This document shows positions 1 to 11,961 of a stretch of DNA of 64,000 nt, piece after piece. Each line of letters starts with the position of its first letter. The first letter of the stretch is position 1. Source of the stretch: Anoplopoma fimbria (lineage: Eukaryota; Chordata; Actinopteri; Perciformes; Anoplopomatidae); the NCBI RefSeq assembly GCF_027596085.1, contig NC_072462.1, positions 18,099,421 through 18,163,420 on the forward strand. The letters are read 5' to 3'. The notes under the pieces are model-generated. The model was not told the DNA's origin. It made no database searches and saw only the letters and a program-made list of their open reading frames with translations. The translations under genes were made by a program, and so were the position numbers.

Positions 1-1690
1 ACTGAGGTTAAAACAATGTAGGCTTTGTTTTTGTCTGACTCCAAGGGATAGCTGAACCTATTTGCTAGTTTGCAAAACACACGATTGACACAAGGTTTCA
101 TGGTCATCAACAAAATGCATTCGTCTGTCCACCAAATTAAGAGACTGTTGTAATTTGAACCTTGTACTTGGTATTATTTTAAGACATCTGGGTGGAACAT
201 ACATTATTAATTACAACTTGCCAAATGAAACAGATTCTCATGCATTCAGTGATTTCACAGCTTTTAAAATTTGGGTCTTGACACTTACCCATGCCCTGAT
301 GGCTACAGGCTATGAAAAGCAACGATAATTCAACTAAAAGATACTCCTACGCTGTGCGTTTTCATCCAGCAAACCTAATCAGCTGTATTACCAGTCTTGA
401 AGAATCACCAGTAAGTAACTTCCACATTTTGTTATAAAATTGAGCACATGGCATGTGAGTTGGGATTGTGTGAAACAGGGCCCTTTTCCCATTACATGCC
501 TATGTTTGGCTTCGTGTTTTCAGCAGAAAACTACGTGATCACCTTATAAGGTGCTATGAAAAGGACATTATTAGGCCATCCCAGGATGAGAGGGTTAATG
601 CTGAGCCTCTTGACAACCACAATCCCTCATTGTAGTGGTGCCCTTGGGAAAGACACAAACACCTCTCTCTTCAGGGAATGCTAAATCCCACTGCAACTAT
701 AATTTGCACCTTAGCGCTTACTCATTATAGTTTCATGAGTCATAGCAAATTACGGTTGGTTGCTAATGTTAATCAATATTGTAACACTTCTTTATATGGA
801 TTATGCTTTGCACCATGTAATTGGTTTATACATATGTTTCAATGCTCAAGTTATGTTATTATAGTGATAATTATAATATGTTGATATGATAAAAGGTGAG
901 GGAGAGTCCTTGTAAACCTATTGACACAAGCAGCATGTCTATACAGAAAGGCAGTATTACCCCATAACAAGATAAATTGTAGTCTAACGAAAAATATAAA
1001 GATTAATAATTCTAAAGCTCAGTTGATGTTTGGCTTTGATTATTCAGTGATCGTTCCTGGAGCCAACCAACGCAAAGATCGCATTCTGTCTGTATTGTTG
1101 TTAGATTTTTCCAAATATCTCATGTTGTTTTTCATGTCAAACAACATGGGATTTGCAACATGAGAGTTACAAGATTGCAAACCATAACCTAAACAATCAA
1201 CTGAGTAGCTTTTGAATATATATTTTCCAATACAGGTTGAAGACTCCTCCATTCATGTGATTTTGCTGCACTCAAGTGGACAAAAATATAAGTACATATG
1301 GATTTATGTCTGAATTCTCTGTAAACTAAATTTGGCTGAATGTGGTTTTCTTTTTCCTTAGTCCTCTACAAAACGTAAACACATAGAACAAGTATTATTA
1401 CATTTTAAAACATTATATCAGTGGTCCAGAACTTAGGCTGCATGCAAAAGTTGTCTGAGATTCATCACTTGCCTATATTAAGAGACCACATAAAACACCA
1501 AAGTAAACAGTTGAATTTCAAGGTTAAAATTTCCCATATAAGTGGATGTAAAAAAAAAAGACACGGTTTCAAATAAAACGAACAGCAACAATATCAAACA
1601 TTTAATTACCTTTTTTAAAAATGTATTATATATTTATTTTTTATTATAAGTGTTTCTTTTAAATAAATGACTGTAAGTACTCATATGACG
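1..1690. other. Unassigned intergenic sequence upstream of pus1
   Basis: AT-rich DNA with no exon that can be supported. The short open frames here have no recognisable domain, and no splice-linked chain of them could be built. It may hold the 3' flank of a gene to the left or distal regulatory DNA of pus1. No SINE or inverted-repeat element was recognised. Confidence 0.5.
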
Positions 1691-1715
1691 TATGCAAAAG
1701 CGAGAACAAGGCGAG

Positions 1716-1725
1716 TCTCGCGATA
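1716..1725 (+). promoter_or_regulatory. TCTCGCGA-type promoter motif upstream of pus1
   Basis: The sequence TCTCGCGATA matches the vertebrate TCTCGCGAGA core-promoter palindrome at nine of ten positions. That motif marks TATA-less housekeeping promoters. It lies about 270 bp upstream of the first pus1 start codon, and no TATA box is evident. The assignment to pus1 rests on position only. Confidence 0.4.
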
Positions 1726-1982
1726 TTTACCTAAGGGGTCAAAGTTAACATTGGCCATGTGTTTATGTTGCCGCAACTACTACAGCACTCTGAGACACAG
1801 CCACAGTTTGCATTGTATTTACATATATCTATGAATTCTGCAGTCTTAAAAGCACAGACCTACGTGCTTGGGAGACTTTATATTTCGTCAAAGGAAGTTG
1901 GTTGTATCTGAATATTGTCCTCTGCTCCGCGTTAGCTTCCGTAGTTCATCTGATATGCAAGCTTTCATCCTTTAGCTGCACG

Positions 1983-1991
1983 ATGGCTTAG
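1983..1991 (+). promoter_or_regulatory. Two-codon upstream ORF in the pus1 leader
   Basis: ATG GCT TAG encodes Met-Ala-stop and ends six bases before the mitochondrial-form start at 1998. Its context is strong (A at -3, G at +4), whereas the start at 1998 has G at -3 and T at +4. If the transcript begins upstream of it, this minimal ORF should reduce initiation at 1998 and favour the downstream start at 2289. The transcription start is unknown. Confidence 0.45.
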
Positions 1992-1997
1992 CGTGAC

Positions 1998-3953
1998 ATG
2001 TTAAAAATCCGACCGCTGTTGAGTGCCTTAGTTAACAACAGACTGACGTTAGAAAGACACGGTAAGCAAATGCATCAACGATAATGTAAGCTGTGATTGC
2101 GTGTGTTCAAGTTTTAAAATACTCTTTTTGTTCGCAAGACTTATCTCCTTACCTAACCTTGCAGAACAGGACTTGATGCCAGACTGAATGTCTTGTGTAA
2201 CCCACAGGGGATGGCATATTGGGGCACCATTATCACGGATTTTCCCCCTGTTATCCCCACAGGTGGCCCTTGCAAGTTGATTTGCAAGATGAGTGAAGGA
2301 TCCAGAGATGAGCAGACAGCCACGCTGCTGAAAAGAGCCAATGAGGAAAATGAGGACTCTGCTGAGAAGGTGCAGGCTGCAAAAAAATTAAAAGCAGAAG
2401 GGGAACAAGCTGAAGATGAAAAGAAATATCCCAAAAAGAAAGTGGTCCTCCTCGTGGCATACTCTGGAAAGGGATACTATGGCATGCAGGTATGTACTGT
2501 AGCTGTTTCTCCCCTCCCAAGCACTTTCATTTTCTTACGTCTTGCTAAATGTGTCTGCTTTCTGTGTTTTTAGAGAAATCCTGGAACCACTCAGTTTAGG
2601 ACCATCGAAGATGAGCTGGTCACTTCACTCATTAAATCAGATTGCATTCCTGAAAACCATGGCAGTGAGATGAAGAAGATGTCTTTCCAAAGATGTGCCA
2701 GAACAGATAAGGTATGTGTTTGTGCAGATATCACAGCAGGAGTACTTGTCATAGCACTAGGCCAAAAAGGTAATAATAATGATGAAGAATGGGGAAATTG
2801 TGCCACCTCACCTTTGGGCTATAACACAAGTGTAGTGGGTGGTGGTATCATATTTAACAAGCCACGATTACATGCATGCATCATCATTATTGGTGTTTTT
2901 GTTTAGGGTGTGTCTGCTGCTGGCCAAGTGGTGTCTCTAAAGTTACGGTTGATTGAAGACACCGTTGAAAAAATCAATGAGCATCTGCCACCACAGGTCA
3001 GAGTGCTCGGTGAGTCATTGGTTTTCATAATCAAGTTTTATTGATTGGAGTTTAAGATGGTTTTAACATTCAGCAATTCTTTTTTTTTTTTTTTTTAACT
3101 TCTGTTCCAACAGGTCTTAAACGGGTGACCCAAGGTTTCAATGCCAAAAACAACTGCGATGCTCGTACATACGCTTACATGCTTCCAACAGTGGCCTTTT
3201 CCCCAAAAGACTATGATACTGGCAAAATAGCAGCCTTTCGCCTACCGCCAGAAACACTTCAGAAGGTAAACCGTCTGTTTGCTCTCTACAAAGGCACCCA
3301 TAACTTCCACAACTTCACTTCTCAGAAGGCTCCGAGTGACCCCAGTGCCCGCCGCTATGTCACAGAGATGTCCTGTGGAGAGCCATTTATCAACAGCAAT
3401 ATACAGTTCGCTGTGATCACTGTACGGGGCCAGAGCTTTATGCTGCACCAAATCCGGAAGATGATCGGACTGGTGATTGCGGTGACAAAGGGCTACGCGA
3501 AGGAGGACGTGATGGAGCGTAGCTGGGGACAGGATAAGGTGGATGTTCCTAAAGCTCCAGGACTGGGCTTGGTCTTAGAAAGGGTTCACTACGACAGGTA
3601 CAACAAGCGCTTCGGAGGGGACGGGCTTCATGAGCGGCTGGACTGGGACCAGGAGGAGGAGGCCATCAAGGCTTTCAAGGAGGCCCACATCTACCCCACC
3701 ATTGTCGAGACGGAGTGTCAGGAGGGCTCCATGGTCAGCTGGATGTCAACCCTTCCTATCCATGACTTTGAGGCTTCAGCCAAAGCTACTGACACACAGG
3801 GAAATAAGGACCAGAAACAGGTATCTGGAAGCCATCTCAGAGTAATAATATTTACTTAAAACCATGATTTTCTTATGTTAAAAAATAATTTTGTTCATTG
3901 TTGCTCTCCTTTTCCTCCAGGACAATGCAGATGTAGGAAATGACTCCGATTAA
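1998..3953 (+). CDS. pus1: tRNA pseudouridine synthase 1 (6 exons)
   Basis: TruA-family pseudouridine synthase that isomerises selected uridines in nuclear and mitochondrial tRNAs. Coding exons are 1998-2061, 2263-2489, 2574-2711, 2907-3009, 3114-3820 and 3921-3953, all GT-AG and phase-consistent, giving 423 aa against 427 in the human protein as I recall it. Residues 1-21 ([20 protein letters not shown] then H) are Arg/Leu-rich with no acidic residue before Glu19, typical of a mitochondrial presequence. Met31 (2289) is the probable start of the nuclear form, followed by a Lys/Glu-rich segment with AKKLKAEG. The catalytic motif ARTDKGVSA is split across exons 3 and 4, with Asp142 as the predicted nucleophile. 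[23 protein letters not shown] and [12 protein letters not shown] are further family blocks in exon 5. The acidic tail ends in [10 protein letters not shown]. Identification is secure; the choice of first exon rests on frame, splice sites and leader character. Confidence 0.95.
2289..2291 (+). promoter_or_regulatory. Internal start codon for the nuclear pus1 form
   Basis: This ATG in exon 2 has A at -3 and begins [10 protein letters not shown]. It is in frame with the exon-1 start, so translation from here yields a 393-aa protein without the leader. Known mammalian PUS1 likewise makes a longer mitochondrial and a shorter nuclear form. Which start is used here cannot be read from the sequence alone. 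Confidence 0.6.
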
Positions 3954-4114
3954 GTCGCCCTGCCAGCTGAAAGAAGAGACGTTTTCAGAACAAAATATTC
4001 TCTCTCTTTTGTTGGGAATTAGCTTTCTTATTATTATATCTTCCAAGATTGAATTTTTTTTAGTGGTATTCAATTTTGCTTCCTCTTACATAAATGTTAT
4101 TAAACAAACAAGAC

Positions 4115-4120
4115 AATAAA
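4115..4120 (+). terminator. Polyadenylation signal of pus1
   Basis: An AATAAA hexamer lies about 160 bases after the pus1 stop codon, followed within 40 bases by TG/T-rich sequence. This is the expected layout for cleavage and polyadenylation, giving a short 3' UTR. Confidence 0.75.
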
Positions 4121-5038
4121 AACCTCTGTTCTTTATTGTACCCTGAGTGTTTCCTGATGTTGTTTTTTTCTCTGGATCAAATGCTAATGCCCTTAACCGA
4201 TATGTGTCTCAGCTCCATTAGTGCTGGTTGTTAAGCCGTTTGACTCTTTGTCTTGTAAGAAGACACTTAAGGTCTTTTTTTTTGGCAATGCAATATTCAC
4301 ACTCCCATATGCACCTCACCTTAACTGATGTTCACCTTATTGGGGACAAAATCCATGCAAGAATGCATTTTAAAGTTTAGCTGTAAGTAATATGAGGGTT
4401 CCACACTCTAAGAACACAGTTAGCTCAAGTGTCTATGTTTTGTAGGATCTTTGTGATCAATTATTTATTTGGCCCAGTTTCTTCAAATTTGTATAGCCAG
4501 GTATTGCTTGTAGTTGAAAATGACATACCAATTGGCGTTGGTAATATTGACAAATCACCTGACGCACACCTTTTTAGATTTTGCTACTTAAAATGAATAA
4601 TATAAGAATTCTATAAATGTTGCACTGGCAGGTATTGAACTTGGAAAATCAACATTGAACAGTGATAAGGTCCTCTATGTAAAAACCTAAGCCAAGACTT
4701 CCCCCTCCAGCCACTAGGAGGCGACACAACAGTTGAGTGTTCAGGACTGGTGCTGCATTCACTGACTGGAATTAAAGTAAAGTAGAACTCCCTTATCAAG
4801 TGTGTTCGCCCCGTCTATGCCTGAAATTCCCGTTTCCACGCTCGTAAAAGATTAAAAAAAATCTATTTAAAAATTATTTAAATCCTTATATGGCTATATT
4901 TAATAGACGTTACAGTAACTATTTTAATTAATTCATAAAGAATATTTCTATAATGTTCCCATGTAAGTTCCAGCGTGTTTGAAATAATATATTTCTGATT
5001 ATTTTAAAGTAACTTGAACGTAGCATCACCCAGTAATC
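4121..5038. other. Intergenic region between pus1 and noc4l
   Basis: About 900 bp separate the pus1 polyadenylation signal from the noc4l start codon. The last 200 bp are AT-rich, and no TATA box or CpG-rich block was recognised just before 5039. The noc4l transcription start is probably in the last few hundred bases. No transposable element was recognised. Confidence 0.5.
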
Positions 5039-5925
5039 ATGGCGCCGGCCAAAAAACGCAACGTGAGTTTGGCGAAAACATCAGAACAAAGTGGAAAAAG
5101 AGCTAAAATAGACATAAATACCAAAGTCGAGAATGTACTTGAGAGTAGAAAAAATGCCAACGACGTTTTCGACATCCTCGAGTCCCTTGAGGTAAATATA
5201 CATAACTAAGCAACACTGTTTGTAGCTCCCAACTGAGTACACGCTGGTTAGCTCTATTGACACCAACGAGGATGTAACTAAACGATCCTCCGCATGTGTT
5301 TTCATTCTCCTTGTCCGTTTACAGTCAGAAAAAGAGAAAGATGTCGTCAATGCTGTCAATGCTTGCAGCAAATTGTTCAGCACCTTGCTGGAGAAGAAAG
5401 AGCTGTTTTTGGGGAAACTGCCTGGAGAGGAGGAGGCGTTGAGTGGTGAGAAACGTTACATGTTAATAATAATAATAATTATAATACAGTACTAATAACC
5501 CTATGAGGTGGATATGAGCAAGAATTACACCAGCACTGGTGTACGTTACCTACTGCTGATGACACTGATGGGATATCCAAAGAAACAGGTCAAAATGTGT
5601 TTTAATCAATAATAATTGAATGTAATTATTTCAGCCATGATTCTGACGTCTGTAAAAGAGACTGTTTCCACTCCTTTGGTGTTGACTTTTCTGCACATCA
5701 GACAGGAACATGGTCACAAACCCTCATATAGAGTTGCAGGTCATACAATCCTAATGTTTGTCTGTATGTGTTCTGCTTCAGGAGGGTTGAGTGCTGATGA
5801 GAAGTACCGCATGTTCATGAGACACCGATACAACAGCTGTGTGGAGGTGCTGCTCGAGCACCTCAACCATGAACTTCATAGTGTTAAGGTGAGTTGACTG
5901 AAAGGTTCAATGGAAATGGTGTTCT

Positions 5926-5969
<44 letters not shown>

Positions 5970-8900
5970 GCAAAGGATTTCTGTTAATTTATTTATTCAG
6001 CCATTTACATAAGACTTATACCTAATAGGGGCCACAGGGTCACATCATAGTAAGTATGAATGATAAGACGTGTTCTTATTTATAAGACAGTATACGTTTG
6101 TATTGTTTTTTTATTTATCACCTTGTAAAAATGAGGTACGCTGGTATTACTACCAGTCTCACGTAATCAACATCCTCTTTGACAATAACACCTTGTTCTC
6201 TTTGGTCATGTAAACTACTCTCTGAAAGTTGGTTTATTATTATTGCTGAGAGACATAAAAGTAATCGCAGATGAAAAGGAGAAAATGAAGTAATTTGTAG
6301 TAGGTTACTCGCCTTTATCTTGTGTACTGTCATTGCAGACCAGCTCAGGTCTGCCAACGCCTATCATCATTTATTTGTTATCTTTCTGATGTTGATATTG
6401 TCTGTTTTTTTTAATAAAAAAATGTCTGAATACAGGAGAGTGCCCTGTGCTGCCTCATGAAGTTTGCTGCTGGAGAAGGAAAGCATCCCCTCGAGGACTT
6501 AGACTGGAGTGAACACTACAGCTTCCCAAGAGAACTCATCCAGGTAAGATTTTGTGACACAGAACCTGGTCATCAGTGGTGGGAATATGAATAAACTTTA
6601 TCTGTTCCTTTGTGTGACTTCAATTATTTCCCCATTTTGTTTGACATGACAAAGGGCAGTTATTTTTTTTTAAATCTACCAACTTTTTTGTCATTAGTGG
6701 CACAGACACCTTCTGATGTTTCTATTATTATTTCATCATCAGGCAGTGGTGGACAAACTGCTGTCCAAAACTACAGACAACTCCCTGCTGATCTCCAGGT
6801 TCCAGGAGTTCCTTGAGATGGAGGATGTACGCTATTATGTCATGAGCTCCATCCGTGAGGATGTGGGCAAAGTCATGGACAAAAACAAAGGGGTAGGAGA
6901 TCTATTCAGTACTTAGCTCATCTGCTGTTGCTGAGCTTGCTTATTATTTTCCTTGTCGCATTTTATTTTATTTTGAAAATACTACTTGGTGCGCTGAATG
7001 CTGTTGGCTTGTCTTTTTCCTCTCAGGCGTTGGTGCCTGTATATCAGAACAACGTGTTCACCCTCATGTCCAACATCAGCATACCAAACCAGGAGTCGGA
7101 GCTCACAAACTTCATGGTCAAACAGGAAGGTGAGACCTGCTTGTTGTCAATGCCGCAATGTTGAAGTGTTCGTCTCTTCTGTTTAGGGAGAAGAGGCTGT
7201 TTTTTGTACATGAATGCAATGTTTTAAAAGTCATTTAACTGATTTATTTTTTTGTAGCCAAGCATGAGGACTGGAAAGCTGCTAAACTGAATGTAAGTAA
7301 AATAATTTTAATCAGACGTTCACATTTCTTAACTTAGAAATTTTCCGAATAGGATTTTAAATGTTGTACTTCATAACAGGAACACAAGCGTGCCTTTGAG
7401 AGGATGTGGCTGGGCTTTCTAAAGAATAAGGTATTATAAAAAACATGACCGTACAATCATGTCTAAATGTTGTTGTTTATTAATTAAAATGTATTTTCTA
7501 TACACATCTATAACACTTTGCCATCCCATCTCTCTGTTGTAGTTGCCAAGCAACATGTATAAAAAGATCTTGGTGATCCTCCATGACTCCATTTTGCCCC
7601 ACATGAGTAAACCCACACTGATGATTGACTTCTTGACTGCAGCCTATGAAGTCGGTAAGTTATGCCTGTAGCCCAGTAGTGACAGTACTCGAACATCTTC
7701 ATGTGAGCTGACAGAGACTGCTTTACAATAACCACAGTGTTGTCTCTGGGATGTATTATATCTATAGGGTGATGCTGGTAATCATGATATGGTATTTTGT
7801 CATGTTTTTGTTGAACAGGTGGGGCTATCAGCCTGCTGGCCCTCAATGGGCTTTTTGTCCTCATACATCAACACAACCTGTGAGTATAACATGAGAAAAT
7901 AGTAAATTTAGCAAATTTAAAAGTCACATTAATTACAGTAATATGTTGAAAAAACACAAGGCTCTATTCTCAATCTATAAAAGGCAACAGTAGACTGAAA
8001 GATGTTTGAATTGCATAAATACTGTACTATATGTTGTGTTTGCGTGTGTGCTTGCAGAGATTACCCGGATTTCTACAAGAAGTTGTATAATCTGCTTGAG
8101 CCTTCTGTTTTCCACGTGAAGTACAGAGCACGCTTTTTCCACCTAGCTAACATCTTCCTTAGCTCCAGGTAAGAAAATTCATGCTTCTCTTAAAAAAATA
8201 AAATCGATCCTCCTGGAGCACTGGACAGGTGTACAATTATAGTTAAAACTATTTTGATGATTGATGGCCATTGTTGAGCATCACTGAATTAAATGGGGTT
8301 TCGAGGGAGAATGTGATTATCTGATTCGAGCTGACAGTATGCCCATGTAAAACTCAAAATTCGCACATTCGCTGAATATGTATTTGTTCCTTCCTCCAGT
8401 CACTTGCCAGTGTACCTAGTCGCTGCGTTTGCCAAACGCCTGGCACGCTTGGCTCTCACAGCACCGCCTACAGCCCTCCTCATAGTGCTGCCCTTCATCT
8501 ACAACCTGATCCGGCGCCACCCGTCCTGCAGAGTCCTTATTCACAAGCCCAGCACAGAGGATGGTGAGCGTCAGTCACTCTCCTGTTTATGGTTGTAATT
8601 GCATCGGTTTCAAAATGCCAGGGGTTTTAGATTGCCAGTCGGAATCATGATGTTTAAGACGGCTTGTAGGAATTTTACTGTGATGCACAATCCAAGGAAG
8701 CGTTTTAGGATGTATGTAAAGGTTTGTTTCTTTTCATAATGACAGAGCCTGTGGAGGACCCGTATCTAATGGATGAAGAGGATCCTGCCCAGTGCCGTGC
8801 TTTAGAGAGCAGCTTGTGGGAGATTAAGGTGTGTACAGCATGTGATGTGTCTCAGCCAAGGATTGATTTGGAAATGAAGGAATATCATGTACATTTAGGA

Positions 8901-9358
8901 ATCAAACTTAACAGACGCATACTTAATTTTCAATGATTTTCTTTTCTTTTCCTGCAGACTCTACAGAAGCATTACCATCCAGATGTTGCCAAAGCTGCTA
9001 TGTCCATCAACACACCTCTGTCAAACAAAGAGGATGACATCAGCGAGTTGTTGGAGATAACAACATATGAGGTAAAGGGACACCTCCAAACTTTAGATAA
9101 CATCTACTCATTATTGTCCATTAGTGCATATATAAACTAAATGGAAGCTAACTCTTATAAATGCTATTGCTCCTCTTATACTCATATAGTCATGTATTTG
9201 AGTAACATGAATAATGTGTCCCATGTTCTTATCCCCAGATGATGGAGAAAGACCTGAAGCAGTCTAAGATCAAGAGTGTCCCACTAGAGTTTGAAACTGC
9301 CACGCAGTTACTCAAAGGAGGGGGAAATGTGTTAGGACAGCACTTCTGTCTGGATTAA
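5039..9358 (+). CDS. noc4l: Nucleolar complex protein 4 homolog (15 exons)
   Basis: Noc4/Utp19-type protein; in yeast it pairs with Nop14 in small-subunit (40S) ribosome assembly in the nucleolus. Exons: 5039-5191, 5325-5445, 5782-5888, 6436-6543, 6743-6892, 7027-7129, 7258-7292, 7380-7430, 7543-7654, 7819-7879, 8058-8168, 8400-8563, 8746-8828, 8958-9071, 9239-9358. They join in frame to 530 aa (human about 516). The N-terminus MAPAKKRN is basic. The C-terminal CBF domain (about residues 310-460) contains SLLALNGLFVLIHQHNL, HVKYRARFFHLANIFLSSS, AAFAKRLARLALTAPPTALL and EDPAQCRALESSLWEIK, which match vertebrate NOC4L very closely. Exon 7 is only 35 nt. The start is the first ATG of an open exon ending in a phase-0 donor. 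It lies downstream of pus1 on the same strand, with its own polyadenylation signal, so it is a separate transcription unit. Confidence 0.95.
5889..6435 (+). other. noc4l intron 3 with a CA microsatellite
   Basis: This 547-bp intron is the longest in noc4l. It carries a (CA)n run at 5928-5966 (about 19 units) some 40 bases after the donor. The remainder is AT-rich and holds nothing recognised. Confidence 0.8.
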
Positions 9359-9615
9359 AACAAGGAAAAATGAGCGGCCTGCATTCTTACTGGTGATACA
9401 TTTCTGGGAACAGTTCATCTGTCAAGGTGACTGTTTATAGCTGTTTGGCCTGGACAGGAAGTGAGACAGAGTTCTCTAAGAGACCAGCTACAGCAGCAGC
9501 AGCAAGAACAACCATAATGCATTTGAACTGGAGTTGTGTCATTATGTTTTTCTCTATGACTTTGATATGTAACTATTGTGAATCAGTAAAAAAAACTTTT
9601 CAATAACTCATGTTG

Positions 9616-9621
9616 AATAAA
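9616..9621 (+). terminator. Polyadenylation signal of noc4l
   Basis: AATAAA lies about 260 bases after the noc4l stop codon, followed by T/TG-rich sequence. A second AATAAA at 9770-9775 sits in a repeat-like tail and is the less likely signal. Confidence 0.7.
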
Positions 9622-9734
9622 TCTCTTTGGATTGTATTTGGCACATTTTGGGATTGTTAAAAGAAATTGGTTACAAATTAATTGGGAGCTGAAGTTTTTT
9701 TTCTCCCATTTGAATTTCTGTACAATTTTGATTA

Positions 9735-9790
9735 TTGTAAACAGATGTAAAGCCGCTTAAAGCTATATAAATAAAATTAACTTCACTCAC
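9735..9790 (+). repeat. Probable tail of a decayed retroposon
   Basis: The segment includes AAGCCGCTTAAAGC followed by a TATAAATAAAAT-type run, resembling the 3' tails of fish LINE/SINE elements (AAAGCGCTATATAAAT type). Only the tail is recognisable. It supplies an extra AATAAA just past the noc4l polyadenylation site. Confidence 0.35.
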
Positions 9791-11880
9791 AGACTAACAA
9801 ACTTTGCAGCTCTACAGTGCTTAATAACCTATTTCTGAAAATGGTTTTGCACTTTTACTGTTGATTTCAGTCACTCCTTGCTACAGCAGCAGTAGCCATA
9901 CAGATAAAAACACTGCTAATCCCAGTATAGACCGCATCAGCAGGTAAACACACCAGAGAAAAAAGGGGAATCAGTATTGGAGTCCAACCTATCTGGTGGC
10001 CAGAAACACGTTTTAAATATGGAAAAATACAAATCTCAGGGCTGTTTCTGTCCTAAAGTAGCCAGGAAAACAAGTGTAATGCAGCTTTAAAGGCCCTGCA
10101 CAGCCACACAGGTGTTTTCACTGATCCAGGTAAAGTTAAATGTACCAGGAATGTGTGTGTGTGTGTGTGTGTTGAGGGTGTTTCAAGTTGTACAACATAA
10201 ACCCTGTCTTTATGCCGGGTAGTATATATTTTGGACCTTTTTAACGTTATAGTGACACCACCACGTGATCAGGTCTGTCCCCCCACATGGTGCGTTCAGG
10301 TGACAGGTTAGCCTTATAATGCTCTTTTACGTCACCAGTTCATATTTCATGCTCTTTTTTTTGAAGTGTGCCATATGGTCAAACAGCAGGCAGCCTTGGG
10401 TACAAGAACATCGTGAGAGGAAAAAAAAAATCCTGAATCATAACGGACTTCAGTGTGAAAAGAGCAAGTCATATCAGGTTAAAGCTGTCCAGAACACGTA
10501 ACGTTGCCAGCAGGCGGACACGCTGAAGAGGTATCCGCATTTGATGCAGCGCAGAATAAACAGCATCCATGCATGTTTTTTTTTTTTTTTTTTTTTTAAG
10601 TTTTTGAAATTTTATGTATTTTTCTTTTCTTTTGATGCGTTTTTGAAATGATCACTCTGAAGAGGATGAGAGCAACCGACAAGCTCACCTGGATGGGTAA
10701 ACAATTCACAATATGTAACATTTACAATATGTTTTTAGTGAGAAAACATTTTTCTCAGACATTTTTTTTTAGCATTTAAGAATTGCAGGGTTTCAGGTGC
10801 AACGTCATTTTCTTAGATATGCTGTATCTTTTTTTAAAGGACCTGCAAACTGCAATTGTATGAAGTTTTTCTCCTGCACTGCAGACAATGTGCATGCATT
10901 TTAAACATCTACATGCATGCAGAGCTTGGAGCATGTCTCCAAAACCATTTACAGCTATTTTTTATTTAATATAATGCAGTAACCCCATAACTAAACTCCA
11001 CTTGTTCATCTAAAATTGTGGTATTTTTTTTGGATTGGTATGTGCTAAAGTGTTATCAGCACAACAATCATTCTCAGAATCAAGCTAAGTTAATTACGTG
11101 GCATCACAATAGTAATGCTCTACTGTCTTCTTCAGAGGGATGTGGCATTATGAACAAAGACAGCAATAACAATAAATCAATCATAGTAATGGACTGATAG
11201 AATAATTAATAGCTGGATGGCAAATGAAAAACCCCACTTAGGCCTGGATAATGAGGCACGCACAGCACCCTCCTCTTACTTTAATACATCTGTGAGATGC
11301 TTTCCACTGCAGGTTCAAAGATGGCTTGGTGGGATGCAACATTTCTGCATAAATCTACAGGACTCCTGAGCTTTGTGTGTTGTGGTTGTTGTTGTTGTTG
11401 TTGTTGTTGTTTTGTCTGTCCTCCTCCCATCCCCTGCAAAGAAATAGAAGCTGTCCAAGGTGAGTCAGCACGGAGAAGCTGTTTGCGCAGTTGGCTGACA
11501 CTTTAAGAGAGGCTGGGGAAGAGGGAGCTGATTCATTTTACAGTATTCTTTTTTCTATTACCTCTAAGAAAAAAGAAGTATGAAAACAAATTACTCGCAT
11601 TTCTCCTTTGTCCATTGGTTGACTCTTTGTCGATGATAGTATCCAAAAAAAGCATTTTGAGTACCACTTTTTTTTACATTACTGTGATCCTTTTCTGCAG
11701 TTGCTTTTGTTTATTACAAAAGAAATGCCTTAGTCTAAAAGACAGAACACAGATGACGGAAATCAGCTGTTTGAGTATATTTATTATGATGCAGCAGTGG
11801 AGTCAGATAAGTAAAATCTCCTGATGCTGCATTAACCTTCTTAACCTTCCATGTGTCACTGTATACTAGTTTTTGTCAAT

Positions 11881-11882
<2 letters not shown>

Positions 11883-11960
<78 letters not shown>
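11883..11960 (+). repeat. (GT)n microsatellite, 39 units
   Basis: A perfect 78-bp GT dinucleotide run followed by a few interrupted units. It lies about 870 bp before the first rimbp2 coding exon. On the opposite strand it opens long His/Thr frames that are not genes. Confidence 0.95.

Positions 11961-11961
<1 letters not shown>

Noticed and set aside
2165..2262. Alternative pus1 exon 2 acceptor at 2164
   Set aside because: Joining it to exon 1 meets an in-frame TGA within seven codons, so it cannot encode the long form. It could at most serve a 5' UTR.
2193..2288. Upstream extension of pus1 exon 2 from an ATG at 2193
   Set aside because: A good acceptor at 2262 joins exon 1 in frame and gives a sensible mitochondrial leader. 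The 2193 extension lies in the intron under that model and has no leader character.
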